Positions 1 through 5,155 of a stretch of DNA of 6,698 nucleotides are shown in pieces. The DNA lies in assembly GCA_019695455.1 (NCBI GenBank), contig JAEUAC010000094.1, positions 1-6,698 of the forward strand, given 5' to 3'. The translations under genes were made by a program, and so were the position numbers. The notes below the pieces were generated by a model. The model searched no databases. It was not told where the DNA came from and saw only the letters and a list, made by a program, of their open reading frames with translations. This DNA is from Methylorubrum extorquens. Lineage in GTDB: Bacteria; Pseudomonadota; Alphaproteobacteria; Rhizobiales; Beijerinckiaceae. Numbering within the stretch: the stretch's first letter is position 1; every line of letters starts with the position of its first letter.

Positions 1-393
1 GTGCGGCACGGCGTCGAGCAGGAGCGGCTGGTCCTCGTCGAGTACAACCCCGACTTCGCCGCCCTCCTGGCGCGCCGCTATCCGCGGGCGACCGTCATCT
101 GCGGGGACGCCTACGACCTCCGGGCGACGCTCGCCGACCTGACGGGCGAGGACGGCGAGCGCTTCGCCGGCGTCGTCTCGAGCCTGCCGCTGTTCACCAA
201 GCCGCCGAAGGAGCGCCTCGAGCTCCTGGAGGCCGCCCACGACCTCTGCCGCGAGGGCGCGCCCTTCATCCAGTTCACCTACCACATGGTGCCGCCGCTG
301 CCGGCCCGCTCGTCCCGCTACACGGCGACGGCGTCCGAGCGCGTCTGGCGCAACATGCCGCCCGCCCGCGTCTGGGTGTATCGCCGGGGCTGA
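1..393 (+). CDS. pmtA: PmtA-like phospholipid N-methyltransferase, 3' part only
   Basis: This is the C-terminal 130 residues of a class I SAM-dependent methyltransferase. The reading frame is open from the first base, so the GTG there is probably an internal valine; the glycine-rich SAM motif I would lie upstream of the window. Visible landmarks are LVEYNPDF (12-19), whose Glu14 fits the ribose-binding acidic residue, CGDA (34-37), VVSSLPL (58-64) at the motif IV position, QFTYHMVPP (91-99), and a C-terminal MPPARVWVYRR. That last block and the SxLPL segment are typical of rhizobial PmtA, which methylates phosphatidylethanolamine stepwise towards phosphatidylcholine at the membrane. Assignment rests on motif recall. 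A related rRNA-adenine-dimethylase-like methyltransferase with another lipid or small-molecule substrate is possible. It ends 143 nt before glmM and is probably transcribed separately from it. Confidence 0.65.
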   Translation: MRHGVEQERLVLVEYNPDFAALLARRYPRATVICGDAYDLRATLADLTGEDGERFAGVVSSLPLFTKPPKERLELLEAAHDLCREGAPFIQFTYHMVPPLPARSSRYTATASERVWRNMPPARVWVYRRG

Positions 394-408
394 CCCCGCG
401 GAGCGGGG
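394..408 (+). terminator. Short GC hairpin after pmtA, possible weak terminator
   Basis: A perfect 6-bp stem (CCCCGC with GCGGGG) and a GGA loop begin immediately after the TGA stop. No T-run follows, so termination is uncertain. In a genome this GC-rich such hairpins also occur by chance. Confidence 0.25.
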
Positions 409-450
409 CGGGCGTCCGGGCCGCCGTAAGGTCCGGCTAGGCACGTTCCC

Positions 451-480
451 TTACTCGCCCTGAAGCGACGCCGTGCTAGA
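451..480 (+). promoter_or_regulatory. Candidate promoter for glmM
   Basis: TTACTC (451-456) and GCTAGA (475-480), separated by 18 bases, resemble the loose -35 and -10 elements of alphaproteobacterial housekeeping promoters. They lie 57 nt upstream of the chosen glmM start. The -35 match is poor, so the call rests mainly on the -10-like element and the location in the pmtA-glmM gap. Confidence 0.3.
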
Positions 481-523
481 CCGCCGCCGAGAATGACCAC
501 CGCTCCCGGGCGGTGCGGCCGGC

Positions 524-529
524 AGGGAG
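524..529 (+). promoter_or_regulatory. Ribosome binding site deciding the glmM start
   Basis: AGGGAG ends 7 nt before the GTG at 537. The alternative in-frame GTG at 513 has no comparable site upstream and would add eight residues (MRPAGSAD) that the family lacks. The start at 537 is therefore preferred. Confidence 0.75.
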
Positions 530-536
530 CGCGGAC

Positions 537-1877
537 GTGCGCAAGTATTTCGGAACAGACGGCGTTCGCGGCCGCGCGAACGGCCTCATCACGCCCGACC
601 TGGCGCTGCGACTCGGGCAGGCCGCCGGCCTCATCTTCCGCCGGGGCGCGCATCGGCACAGGGTGGTGATCGGCAAGGCAACCCGCCTGTCCGGCTACGT
701 GATCGAGACGGCGCTCGTGGCCGGCTTCACGTCCGTCGGCATCGACGTGCTGCAGCTCGGGCCCGTCCCGACGCCGGCCGTCGCCATGCTGACCCGCTCC
801 ATGCGCTGCGACATGGGCGTGATGATCTCCGCCTCGCACAACCCGTTCGAGGACAACGGCATCAAGATCTTCGGGCCGGACGGCTTCAAGCTCTCCGACG
901 AGACCGAGCGCGAGATCGAGCAGCTGATGGATTCCGACCTCGCCGGCCAGCTCGCCGGCTCCGCCCTGCTGGGCCGGGCGAAGCGGATCGAGAGCGTGGA
1001 CGCCCGCTACATCGAGTTCGCCAAGCGCACGCTGCCGCGCCGCCTCGACCTGGAGGGGCTGCGCGTCGTCGTCGATTGCGCCAACGGCGCCGCCTACCGG
1101 GTCGCGCCGGAGACGCTGTGGGAGCTCGGCGCGGAGGTGATCGCGATCGGCGTCGAGCCGGACGGGTTCAACATCAACCGCGACGTCGGGTCGACGGCTC
1201 CCTCGGCGCTGGTCGGGAAGGTCAAGGAGCTGCGCGCCGACATCGGCATCGCGCTCGACGGCGACGCGGACCGCGTCCTCATCGTCGACGAGAAGGGCCA
1301 GACCGTCGACGGCGACCAGCTCATGGCGGCGATCGCGACGTCGTGGCGCGAGGACGGCCGCCTGTCGAAGCCGGGCGTGGTCGCGACCGTCATGTCCAAT
1401 CTCGGGCTCGAACGCTATCTCGGCGGCATGGGGCTCGAGCTCGTGCGGACCTCCGTGGGCGACCGCTACGTGCTCGAGCACATGCGCGAGCACGGCTACA
1501 ACCTCGGCGGCGAGCAATCCGGCCACATCATCCTGTCCGACTACGCGACGACGGGCGACGGCCTCGTGGCGGCGCTGCAGCTCCTCGCCGTCGTGAAGCG
1601 CCTGGGCCGGCCCGTCTCGGAGGTCTGCCACTGCTTCGATCCGCTGCCGCAGGTCCTGAAGAACGTCCGGACGCGCGGCGGCGCGCCGCTCGAGGCCGAT
1701 TCGGTCGTGACCGCCATCGAGGCCGGGCGGCAGCGCCTCGGCGCGACGGGCCGGCTGCTGATCCGCGCCTCGGGCACCGAGCCCGTGATCCGCGTGATGG
1801 CCGAGGGCGACGACGGCACGCTCGTCAACCAGGTCGTGGACGACGTCGTCGACGCGTTGTCCCGCGCCGCCGCCTGA
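537..1877 (+). CDS. glmM: Phosphoglucosamine mutase GlmM
   Basis: GlmM interconverts glucosamine-6-phosphate and glucosamine-1-phosphate in the cytoplasm, supplying UDP-GlcNAc for peptidoglycan and lipid A. The 446-residue product has the usual family length and begins with the hallmark RKYFGTDGVRG. The phosphoserine loop MISASHNP places the catalytic serine at residue 100. The Mg-binding loop DGDADR is at 241-246 (Asp241, Asp243, Asp245). The sugar-recognition GGEQSGH is at 324-330, and the C-terminal phosphate-binding RASGTEPVIR at 410-419. All four domains of the alpha-D-phosphohexomutase fold are therefore present. One deviation stands out: the normally conserved KDTR motif of domain 1 reads KATR (47-50). 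The start codon is GTG, chosen because of the AGGGAG site upstream. In many alphaproteobacteria glmM follows ftsH; here it follows a PmtA-like gene. Confidence 0.97.
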   Translation: MRKYFGTDGVRGRANGLITPDLALRLGQAAGLIFRRGAHRHRVVIGKATRLSGYVIETALVAGFTSVGIDVLQLGPVPTPAVAMLTRSMRCDMGVMISASHNPFEDNGIKIFGPDGFKLSDETEREIEQLMDSDLAGQLAGSALLGRAKRIESVDARYIEFAKRTLPRRLDLEGLRVVVDCANGAAYRVAPETLWELGAEVIAIGVEPDGFNINRDVGSTAPSALVGKVKELRADIGIALDGDADRVLIVDEKGQTVDGDQLMAAIATSWREDGRLSKPGVVATVMSNLGLERYLGGMGLELVRTSVGDRYVLEHMREHGYNLGGEQSGHIILSDYATTGDGLVAALQLLAVVKRLGRPVSEVCHCFDPLPQVLKNVRTRGGAPLEADSVVTAIEAGRQRLGATGRLLIRASGTEPVIRVMAEGDDGTLVNQVVDDVVDALSRAAA

Positions 1878-1917
1878 CGGCCGACCAAGCATTCGGACCA
1901 ATCGAGCCGTCCCGCGC

Positions 1918-1943
1918 CGGAAGAAACGCCGCGTCTTCTTCCG
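1918..1943 (+). terminator. Hairpin downstream of glmM, probable terminator
   Basis: CGGAAGAA (1918-1925) pairs perfectly with TTCTTCCG (1936-1943), giving 8 bp. ACG (1926-1928) and CGT (1932-1934) can extend the stem past a bulged C at 1935. It starts 41 nt after the glmM stop. No T-run follows, so it may instead stabilise the transcript end. Confidence 0.45.
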
Positions 1944-1964
1944 CATCGTGGTTAAGCGTTAAGC

Positions 1965-1980
1965 TTAAGCCGTCCTTAAC
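1965..1980 (+). promoter_or_regulatory. CtrA-type binding site upstream of the outer-membrane protein
   Basis: TTAA (1965-1968), seven bases, then TTAAC (1976-1980) exactly fits the CtrA consensus TTAA-N7-TTAAC. Two further TTAA half-sites (1952-1955 and 1959-1962) lie just upstream, the second forming the palindrome TTAAGCTTAA (1959-1968). The patch is conspicuously A/T-rich for this window. It ends 72 nt before the start codon of the next gene, a plausible position for an activator site overlapping a -35 region. I see no convincing -10 element. The site is read from consensus only. Confidence 0.5.
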
Positions 1981-2037
1981 CCTTTGGAGCGACATTCACC
2001 CCGGTTCAAGTGCGGGTCCCGACGGGCCGCTACATAC

Positions 2038-2044
2038 AAAGGGG
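2038..2044 (+). promoter_or_regulatory. Ribosome binding site deciding the outer-membrane protein start
   Basis: AAAGGGG ends 8 nt before ATG 2053. This start puts the basic n-region of the signal peptide (MGKVTR) at the N-terminus. The upstream in-frame TTG at 1984 would add 23 residues in front of the signal peptide and has no good ribosome site, so it is rejected. Confidence 0.75.
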
Positions 2045-2052
2045 TGCCTGTC

Positions 2053-2880
2053 ATGGGCAAGGTGACACGATATGCCGCGTTGGGAGGTCTCCTGGCGCTC
2101 CTCGGCTCCGGGCTCGCCGCCCAGGCCGCCGATCTTCTTCCGCCCCCGCTGCTGCCCGAGCCCGAGCCCTTCGTCGGCGTCGCCGGCGGCTGGTATCTCC
2201 GCGGCGACATCGGCTTCTCGAACCAGCGCGTCGACAAGCTGCAGAACGCGGCGGCGCCGGCCGACTACATCGTCCTCCAGAAGGGCTTCGACGCGGCGCC
2301 GTTTGGCGGCGCGGGCGTCGGCTACAAGTTCAACGACTGGCTGCGCGCCGACGTGACGGGCGAGTACCGGGGCCGTTCGAACTTCCACGGCTTCGACCGG
2401 TACGGCGACGGCTCCTCGACCTCGGGCACGGGCTTCGCGACCAACGAGTACACGGGCTCGAAGTCGGAGGTCGTCGGCCTCGCGAACCTCTACTTCGACC
2501 TCGGCACCTGGCACGGCTTCACGCCGTTCGTCGGCGGCGGCGTGGGCGTCTCCTGGAACACGATCCACGACTTCCGCGACACGAACGTGCCGACGAACAG
2601 CGTCGCCTTCTCGCGCGACACGTCGTTCACGAACTTCGCCTGGGCGGCCCATGCGGGCGTGTCCTACGCGATCTCGCCGAACGTGGCGGTGGAGTTCGCC
2701 TACCGCTACCTGAACCTGGGCGATGCCCGGACGGGCGTCGTCTACACCTATCTCGGGCAGTTCGGCACGCCGCGCACCCGCTTCAAGGACATCGACTCGC
2801 ACGACTTCAAGGTCGGCCTGCGCTGGATGTTCGGCGACGAGGGCTACTACGAGCAGCCCCCGCTCATGCGCCGCAACTGA
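2053..2880 (+). CDS. Outer-membrane beta-barrel protein, Omp25/RopB-like
   Basis: This 275-residue protein looks exported and inserted in the outer membrane. Residues 1-25 form a signal peptide: basic start MGKVTR, a hydrophobic core rich in Leu and Gly, and an AQA cleavage motif before ADLLPPP. A proline-rich segment (30-39) follows, as in Omp25/Omp31/RopB proteins of Hyphomicrobiales. The rest alternates polar and hydrophobic residues with Gly/aromatic-rich strands typical of a small barrel, such as GWYLRGDIGFS (46-56), FTPFVGGGVGVSW (156-168), VAVEFAYRYLNLG (211-223) and DFKVGLRWMF (251-260). About 15 residues (GDEGYYEQPPLMRRN) extend beyond the last strand, an unusual end since barrels often stop at an aromatic residue. 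Family members contribute to envelope integrity or act as surface antigens; a specific ligand cannot be inferred. The gene appears monocistronic, with a CtrA-like box upstream and a strong terminator downstream. Confidence 0.88.
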   Translation: MGKVTRYAALGGLLALLGSGLAAQAADLLPPPLLPEPEPFVGVAGGWYLRGDIGFSNQRVDKLQNAAAPADYIVLQKGFDAAPFGGAGVGYKFNDWLRADVTGEYRGRSNFHGFDRYGDGSSTSGTGFATNEYTGSKSEVVGLANLYFDLGTWHGFTPFVGGGVGVSWNTIHDFRDTNVPTNSVAFSRDTSFTNFAWAAHAGVSYAISPNVAVEFAYRYLNLGDARTGVVYTYLGQFGTPRTRFKDIDSHDFKVGLRWMFGDEGYYEQPPLMRRN

Positions 2881-2897
2881 TCGCGGCCCGGACCAGG

Positions 2898-2933
2898 GAG
2901 ACGGCGCGGGAGCGATCTCGCGCCGTCTCTTTT
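2898..2933 (+). terminator. Strong intrinsic terminator after the outer-membrane protein gene
   Basis: GAGACGGCGCG (2898-2908) pairs perfectly over 11 bp with CGCGCCGTCTC (2919-2929). The loop is ten nucleotides, and TTTT (2930-2933) follows. It lies 17 nt past the stop codon and is the clearest Rho-independent terminator in the window, separating the outer-membrane gene from the rplY unit. Confidence 0.92.
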
Positions 2934-2945
2934 CGGATCGACCGG

Positions 2946-2974
2946 TTGCGTCCGGTGGACCGGATCGCTATACG
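2946..2974 (+). promoter_or_regulatory. Candidate sigma-70 promoter for the rplY unit
   Basis: TTGCGT (2946-2951) and TATACG (2969-2974) are separated by 17 bases, the standard spacing. The -35 keeps TTG and the -10 keeps TATA. The pair lies just after the upstream terminator, where an independent promoter is needed. Transcription would begin near 2981, leaving a leader of about 110 nt before rplY. Confidence 0.45.
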
Positions 2975-2989
2975 GGCGACTTGCGCCGG

Positions 2990-3011
2990 GCTTCCGCCGA
3001 ACGGCCGAAGC
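2990..3011 (+). other. First hairpin in the rplY leader
   Basis: GCTTC (2990-2994) pairs with GAAGC (3007-3011). After a C-C mismatch, GCC (2996-2998) pairs with GGC (3003-3005), leaving a GAAC loop. It is a moderate-stability stem inside the predicted untranslated leader. Confidence 0.35.
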
Positions 3012-3046
3012 GCCGCGTCCGACATTCCAGTGCGTCAGCATTGACA

Positions 3047-3072
3047 CGAGGCCGCCCCGTCCGGCGGCCTTG
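3047..3072 (+). promoter_or_regulatory. Strong leader hairpin just upstream of the rplY ribosome site
   Basis: CGAGGCCGCC (3047-3056) pairs with GGCGGCCTTG (3063-3072) over ten base pairs, including one G-U, around a CCGTCC loop. It ends 8 nt before the GGAGAAGG ribosome site at 3081-3088. A short tail with TTT (3077-3079) follows, too weak for a standard terminator. The position suggests leader-mediated control of L25, either by attenuation or by protein binding, but only the stem is seen directly; regulation is inference. Confidence 0.45.
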
Positions 3073-3092
3073 CCCGTTTCGGAGAAGGTTCG

Positions 3093-3740
3093 ATGAGTGC
3101 GGTGAGAGAGCTCAAGGCTGAGGCCCGCGAGCGGGTCGGCAAGGGCGGAGCCCGGGAAGTGCGCCGGGGCGGCCGCGTTCCGGCCGTGATCTACGGCGGC
3201 GACATGGCCGGGCGGGCGATCTCGCTCGACGCCAACGAGACGCGCCACCTGATCTTCGCCGGGCGCTTCCTGACGACGGTGTTCGAGCTGGACGTCGCCG
3301 GCGAGAAGACCCGCGTCATCCCGCGCGACTACCAGCTCGACCCCGTGAAGGACACGCCCCTCCACGTCGACTTCATGCGCGTCACGGTCGGCCAGACGGT
3401 CGCCGTCGAGGTCCCGGTCCACTTCGTCGACCAGGAGGCCTCGCCCGGCCTGAAGAACGGCGGCACGCTCAACGTCGTGCGCCACACGATCGAGCTGAAC
3501 GTCCCGACGGACGCGATCCCGACGGCGATCGAGGCGAGCCTCAAGGGCCTCGAGATCGGCGATTCGGTGCACATCTCGGCCGTGACGCTGCCGGCCGGCG
3601 TGAGCGCCGTCATCGATCGCGACTTCACCATCGCGACGATCGCCGTCCCGGCCACCCTCGGCGCCGAGGCGGAGCAGGAGGCCGCGGACGTGGCCCAGGC
3701 GTCCAAGGCCGAATCCGAAGCGGCCAAGACGGCCGGCTGA
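3093..3740 (+). CDS. rplY: 50S ribosomal protein L25 (general stress protein Ctc type)
   Basis: L25 binds 5S rRNA in the large ribosomal subunit. The 215-residue product is the long Ctc/TL5 type rather than the roughly 95-residue enterobacterial form. Residues 5-94 form the L25 RNA-binding domain, with RVGKGGAREVRRGGRVPAVIYGG (14-36) and the conserved HVDF (91-94). Residues 100-187 form the beta-rich C-terminal TL5 domain, including VPVHFVDQEASPGLKNGG (107-124). An Ala/Glu/Lys-rich, probably disordered tail (190-215) ends the protein, as is common in alphaproteobacteria. The ATG is preceded by GGAGAAGG (3081-3088), a good ribosome site. It is first in a unit with pth and ychF, a widespread order, and is separated from pth by 92 nt of GC-rich repeats. 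Confidence 0.95.
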   Translation: MSAVRELKAEARERVGKGGAREVRRGGRVPAVIYGGDMAGRAISLDANETRHLIFAGRFLTTVFELDVAGEKTRVIPRDYQLDPVKDTPLHVDFMRVTVGQTVAVEVPVHFVDQEASPGLKNGGTLNVVRHTIELNVPTDAIPTAIEASLKGLEIGDSVHISAVTLPAGVSAVIDRDFTIATIAVPATLGAEAEQEAADVAQASKAESEAAKTAG

Positions 3741-3787
3741 TCCTCCCCGGGGCGATCCTCGGCCGGCCGATCCCGGCCGGCTGATCC
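3730..3787 (+). repeat. Degenerate 14-15 bp tandem repeat in the rplY-pth gap
   Basis: Four consecutive units end in GATCC, spaced 15, 15 and 14 bases apart. The 14-mer CGGCCGGCTGATCC occurs exactly at 3730-3743 and 3774-3787, with a one-mismatch copy at 3760-3773 directly abutting the last. The unit at 3744-3758 is more diverged. The first copy contains the rplY stop codon. The patch also holds the palindromes CCCCGGGG (3745-3752) and TCGGCCGGCCGA (3759-3770), so the RNA could fold strongly. Confidence 0.6.
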
Positions 3788-3832
3788 CCGGGCGGCCTGC
3801 CGCGCGCCGTCCCCGAACATCCCTGGCGGCCG

Positions 3833-4420
3833 ATGCTCCTCCTCGTCGGTCTCGGCAATCCCGGCGCCCGCTATGCGGGCAACCGGCACAACATCGGCTT
3901 CATGGCCGTGGAGGCCATCGCGCGCGCCCATGCCGCGCAGCCCTGGCGCAAGCGCTTCCAGGGCCAGGCCGCCGACGTCGTCCTCGGCGGGAGCAAGGCC
4001 GTCCTCCTCAAGCCCGACACCTTCATGAACGACAGCGGGCGCGCGGTCGGCGAGGCGCTCCGCTTCTTCAAGGCCGCGCTGTCGGACGTGGTCGTCTTCC
4101 ACGACGAGCTGGACCTCGCCCCGGGCAAGCTGCGCGTGAAGGCGGGCGGCGGCAATGCCGGCCATAACGGCCTGCGCTCCATCACGGCGCTCTGCGGTAA
4201 CGAGTACCGCCGCGTCCGCATGGGCATCGGCCATCCGGGCCACAAGGACCTCGTCCACGGCTACGTGCTGCGCGACTTCGCCCGCGACGAGCAGGCCTGG
4301 GTGGACGACCTCTGCCGCGCCTGCGCAGACGAGGCGCCCCTGCTGGTCGCGGGCGAGGATGCGAGCTTCCAGAACCGCGTGCATCTCGCCATGACCAAGC
4401 GCGGCTGGAGCTTCGATTGA
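3833..4420 (+). CDS. pth: Peptidyl-tRNA hydrolase
   Basis: Pth hydrolyses the ester bond of peptidyl-tRNAs that drop off ribosomes, recycling tRNA in the cytoplasm. At 195 residues it matches the usual bacterial length. It opens with LLVGLGNPGARYAGNRHNIGF, giving Asn9 and the catalytic His19 (equivalent to E. coli Asn10 and His20). Other active-site elements are TFMNDSG (63-69, Met65 and Asn66), HDELDLAPG (90-98, Asp91) and GGGNAGHNGLRS (105-116, Asn112). RMGIGHP (129-135) is also characteristic. Position 67 is Asp where Leu, Asn or Gln is more usual. No strong ribosome site precedes the ATG at 3833 (only a weak GGCGG); no better upstream start exists. It follows rplY in the conserved order. 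The normal next gene, ychF, is displaced by a toxin-antitoxin pair. Confidence 0.97.
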   Translation: MLLLVGLGNPGARYAGNRHNIGFMAVEAIARAHAAQPWRKRFQGQAADVVLGGSKAVLLKPDTFMNDSGRAVGEALRFFKAALSDVVVFHDELDLAPGKLRVKAGGGNAGHNGLRSITALCGNEYRRVRMGIGHPGHKDLVHGYVLRDFARDEQAWVDDLCRACADEAPLLVAGEDASFQNRVHLAMTKRGWSFD

Positions 4421-4465
4421 CACGCCCGGCCGGCGTCCCCATTCCACCGCCACACGGGGTCCGTG
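4417..4465 (+). promoter_or_regulatory. Candidate vapBC promoter and operator
   Basis: TTGACA, a perfect -35, occupies 4417-4422 and overlaps the pth stop codon. Seventeen bases later lies a weak -10 (CATTCC, 4440-4445). Near the predicted start of transcription, CACGG (4453-4457) and CCGTG (4461-4465) form an inverted repeat reaching the vapB ribosome site. Ribbon-helix-helix antitoxins commonly repress their own promoters at such repeats; that role is inference here. Confidence 0.3.
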
Positions 4466-4468
4466 GAG
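4465..4468 (+). promoter_or_regulatory. Ribosome binding site deciding the vapB start
   Basis: GGAG ends 8 nt before GTG 4477. A TTG at 4417 opens the same frame but would add 20 proline-rich residues ahead of the ribbon-helix-helix strand and would overlap the pth stop codon. GTG 4477 is preferred. Confidence 0.7.
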
Positions 4469-4476
4469 ATCGTGCG

Positions 4477-4713
4477 GTGAAGAACGTGACGCTGACGTTG
4501 TCGGACGACGTGGTGGCGCGTGCGCGGGTCGAGGCGACGAGGCAGGGTAAGAGCCTGTCGCGCTTCGTCTCCGACCTCGTCGATCAACGTGTCGGCCGTC
4601 CTCTCGACGGCAAACAGGTGATCGAGCGATTTCTCGGCGGTCCGTTGCTCGACCTGACGGACGAGAACGGCAAGGCACCGACTCGCGACCGGATCTATGA
4701 TCGGTCCCGCTGA
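4477..4713 (+). CDS. vapB: Ribbon-helix-helix antitoxin, VapB-type
   Basis: This 78-residue protein is the predicted antitoxin of the pair with the following PIN-domain gene. Residues 1-38 form a ribbon-helix-helix DNA-binding fold: a strand MKNVTLTLS, helix A (about 10-22, DDVVARARVEATR), the QGKS turn, and helix B (about 26-37, LSRFVSDLVDQR). The remaining 40 residues (VIERFLGGPLLDLTDENGKAPTRDRIYDRSR region) are likely the toxin-binding tail that wraps over the PIN active site. In this family the antitoxin neutralises the toxin and the complex represses its own operon. Fifteen of 78 codons end in A or T (about 19%), against about 6% in pth, suggesting acquisition from elsewhere. Its 3' end overlaps the toxin gene by 17 nt, typical of translationally coupled toxin-antitoxin pairs. 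Confidence 0.85.
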   Translation: MKNVTLTLSDDVVARARVEATRQGKSLSRFVSDLVDQRVGRPLDGKQVIERFLGGPLLDLTDENGKAPTRDRIYDRSR

Positions 4714-5146
4714 GGTCTTCGTCGACACCAACGTCCTGATCTACGCTCGCGATGCGCGGGAGGCGGACAAGCGGGGGCAGGCGCGAACCTGGCTGCAGGC
4801 CATGGCCGAGCGGGAATGCATGCGCCTCAACCTCCAGGTCGTGAACGAACTCACGCGATGGCTTCTGGTCAACGAACGATCCCGCCCCGTCGCGGAGATC
4901 CGCAACGAGGTCGAGGGTCTGCATTACCGGGGTGACCGCGGAACCACGGCTGACGAGACCGACCTCGCCTGGGCCATTCGGGCCGAGCGCGGCTTCCAAT
5001 GGTTCGATTGCCTGCTCCTGGCGGCCGCCGATCGTCTCGGCTGCCGCTACTTCCTCACCGAGGACCTGACGGCCGGCATGCGGTGCGGCTCCGTCACGAT
5101 CGTCGATCCCTTCCGGACGCTACCGTCCGCCCTCCTGAACCGTTAG
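4697..5146 (+). CDS. vapC: PIN-domain toxin ribonuclease, VapC-type
   Basis: The 149-residue product is a single PIN domain, the fold of VapC toxins, which are Mg-dependent endoribonucleases that usually cut tRNA or rRNA and arrest translation. The expected acidic quartet is intact: Asp10 in FVDTNVLIYA, Glu51 in QVVNELTRW, Asp104 in WFDCLLLAAA, and Asp123 in FLTEDLTAG. The ending GSVTIVDPF is also typical. Nothing suggests inactivation. Its ATG lies inside vapB, without a strong ribosome site, so translation is probably coupled to the antitoxin. Twenty-four of 149 codons end in A or T (about 16%), again higher than the neighbours. The TAG stop is 9 nt from the ychF ATG and in the same frame. 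RNA target and activity cannot be read from sequence. Confidence 0.88.
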   Translation: MIGPAEVFVDTNVLIYARDAREADKRGQARTWLQAMAERECMRLNLQVVNELTRWLLVNERSRPVAEIRNEVEGLHYRGDRGTTADETDLAWAIRAERGFQWFDCLLLAAADRLGCRYFLTEDLTAGMRCGSVTIVDPFRTLPSALLNR

Positions 5147-5155
5147 GTCCTCGCC

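Noticed and set aside
1..393. Complete small methyltransferase starting at the GTG at base 1
   Set aside because: The SAM-binding glycine motif is absent and the visible sequence begins at the second conserved strand, so the window edge has cut the gene.
499..514. ACCGC/GCGGT hairpin just upstream of the glmM ribosome site
   Set aside because: Five base pairs with a six-base loop is within what is expected by chance at this GC content.
318..1946. Long open frame on the minus strand across glmM (542 codons)
   Set aside because: It is antisense to an unmistakable glmM, its translation is an Arg/Ala/Asp/His-rich mixture with no motif, and such frames arise in GC-rich DNA from the codon bias of the real gene.
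3030..3044. Four-codon mini-frame GTG-CGT-CAG-CAT-TGA before the rplY hairpin, as an attenuator leader peptide
   Set aside because: It has no ribosome site and no run of a regulatory amino acid, and rplY is not a biosynthetic gene.
3041..3046. Perfect TTGACA as a -35 for rplY
   Set aside because: The bases 16-19 nt downstream are GC only and lie in the right arm of the leader hairpin, so no -10 is possible. The same nine bases (ATTGACACG) also occur at 4416-4424; I treat this as coincidence.
4423..4435. CGCC/GGCG hairpin as a terminator after pth
   Set aside because: There are only four base pairs, with no T-run, and the stem lies inside the candidate vapBC promoter spacer.
3329..4999. Minus-strand open frame spanning rplY, pth and vapBC (556 codons)
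   Set aside because: It overlaps four well-supported + strand genes, shows no recognisable domain and lacks its own ribosome site; it is a shadow frame.
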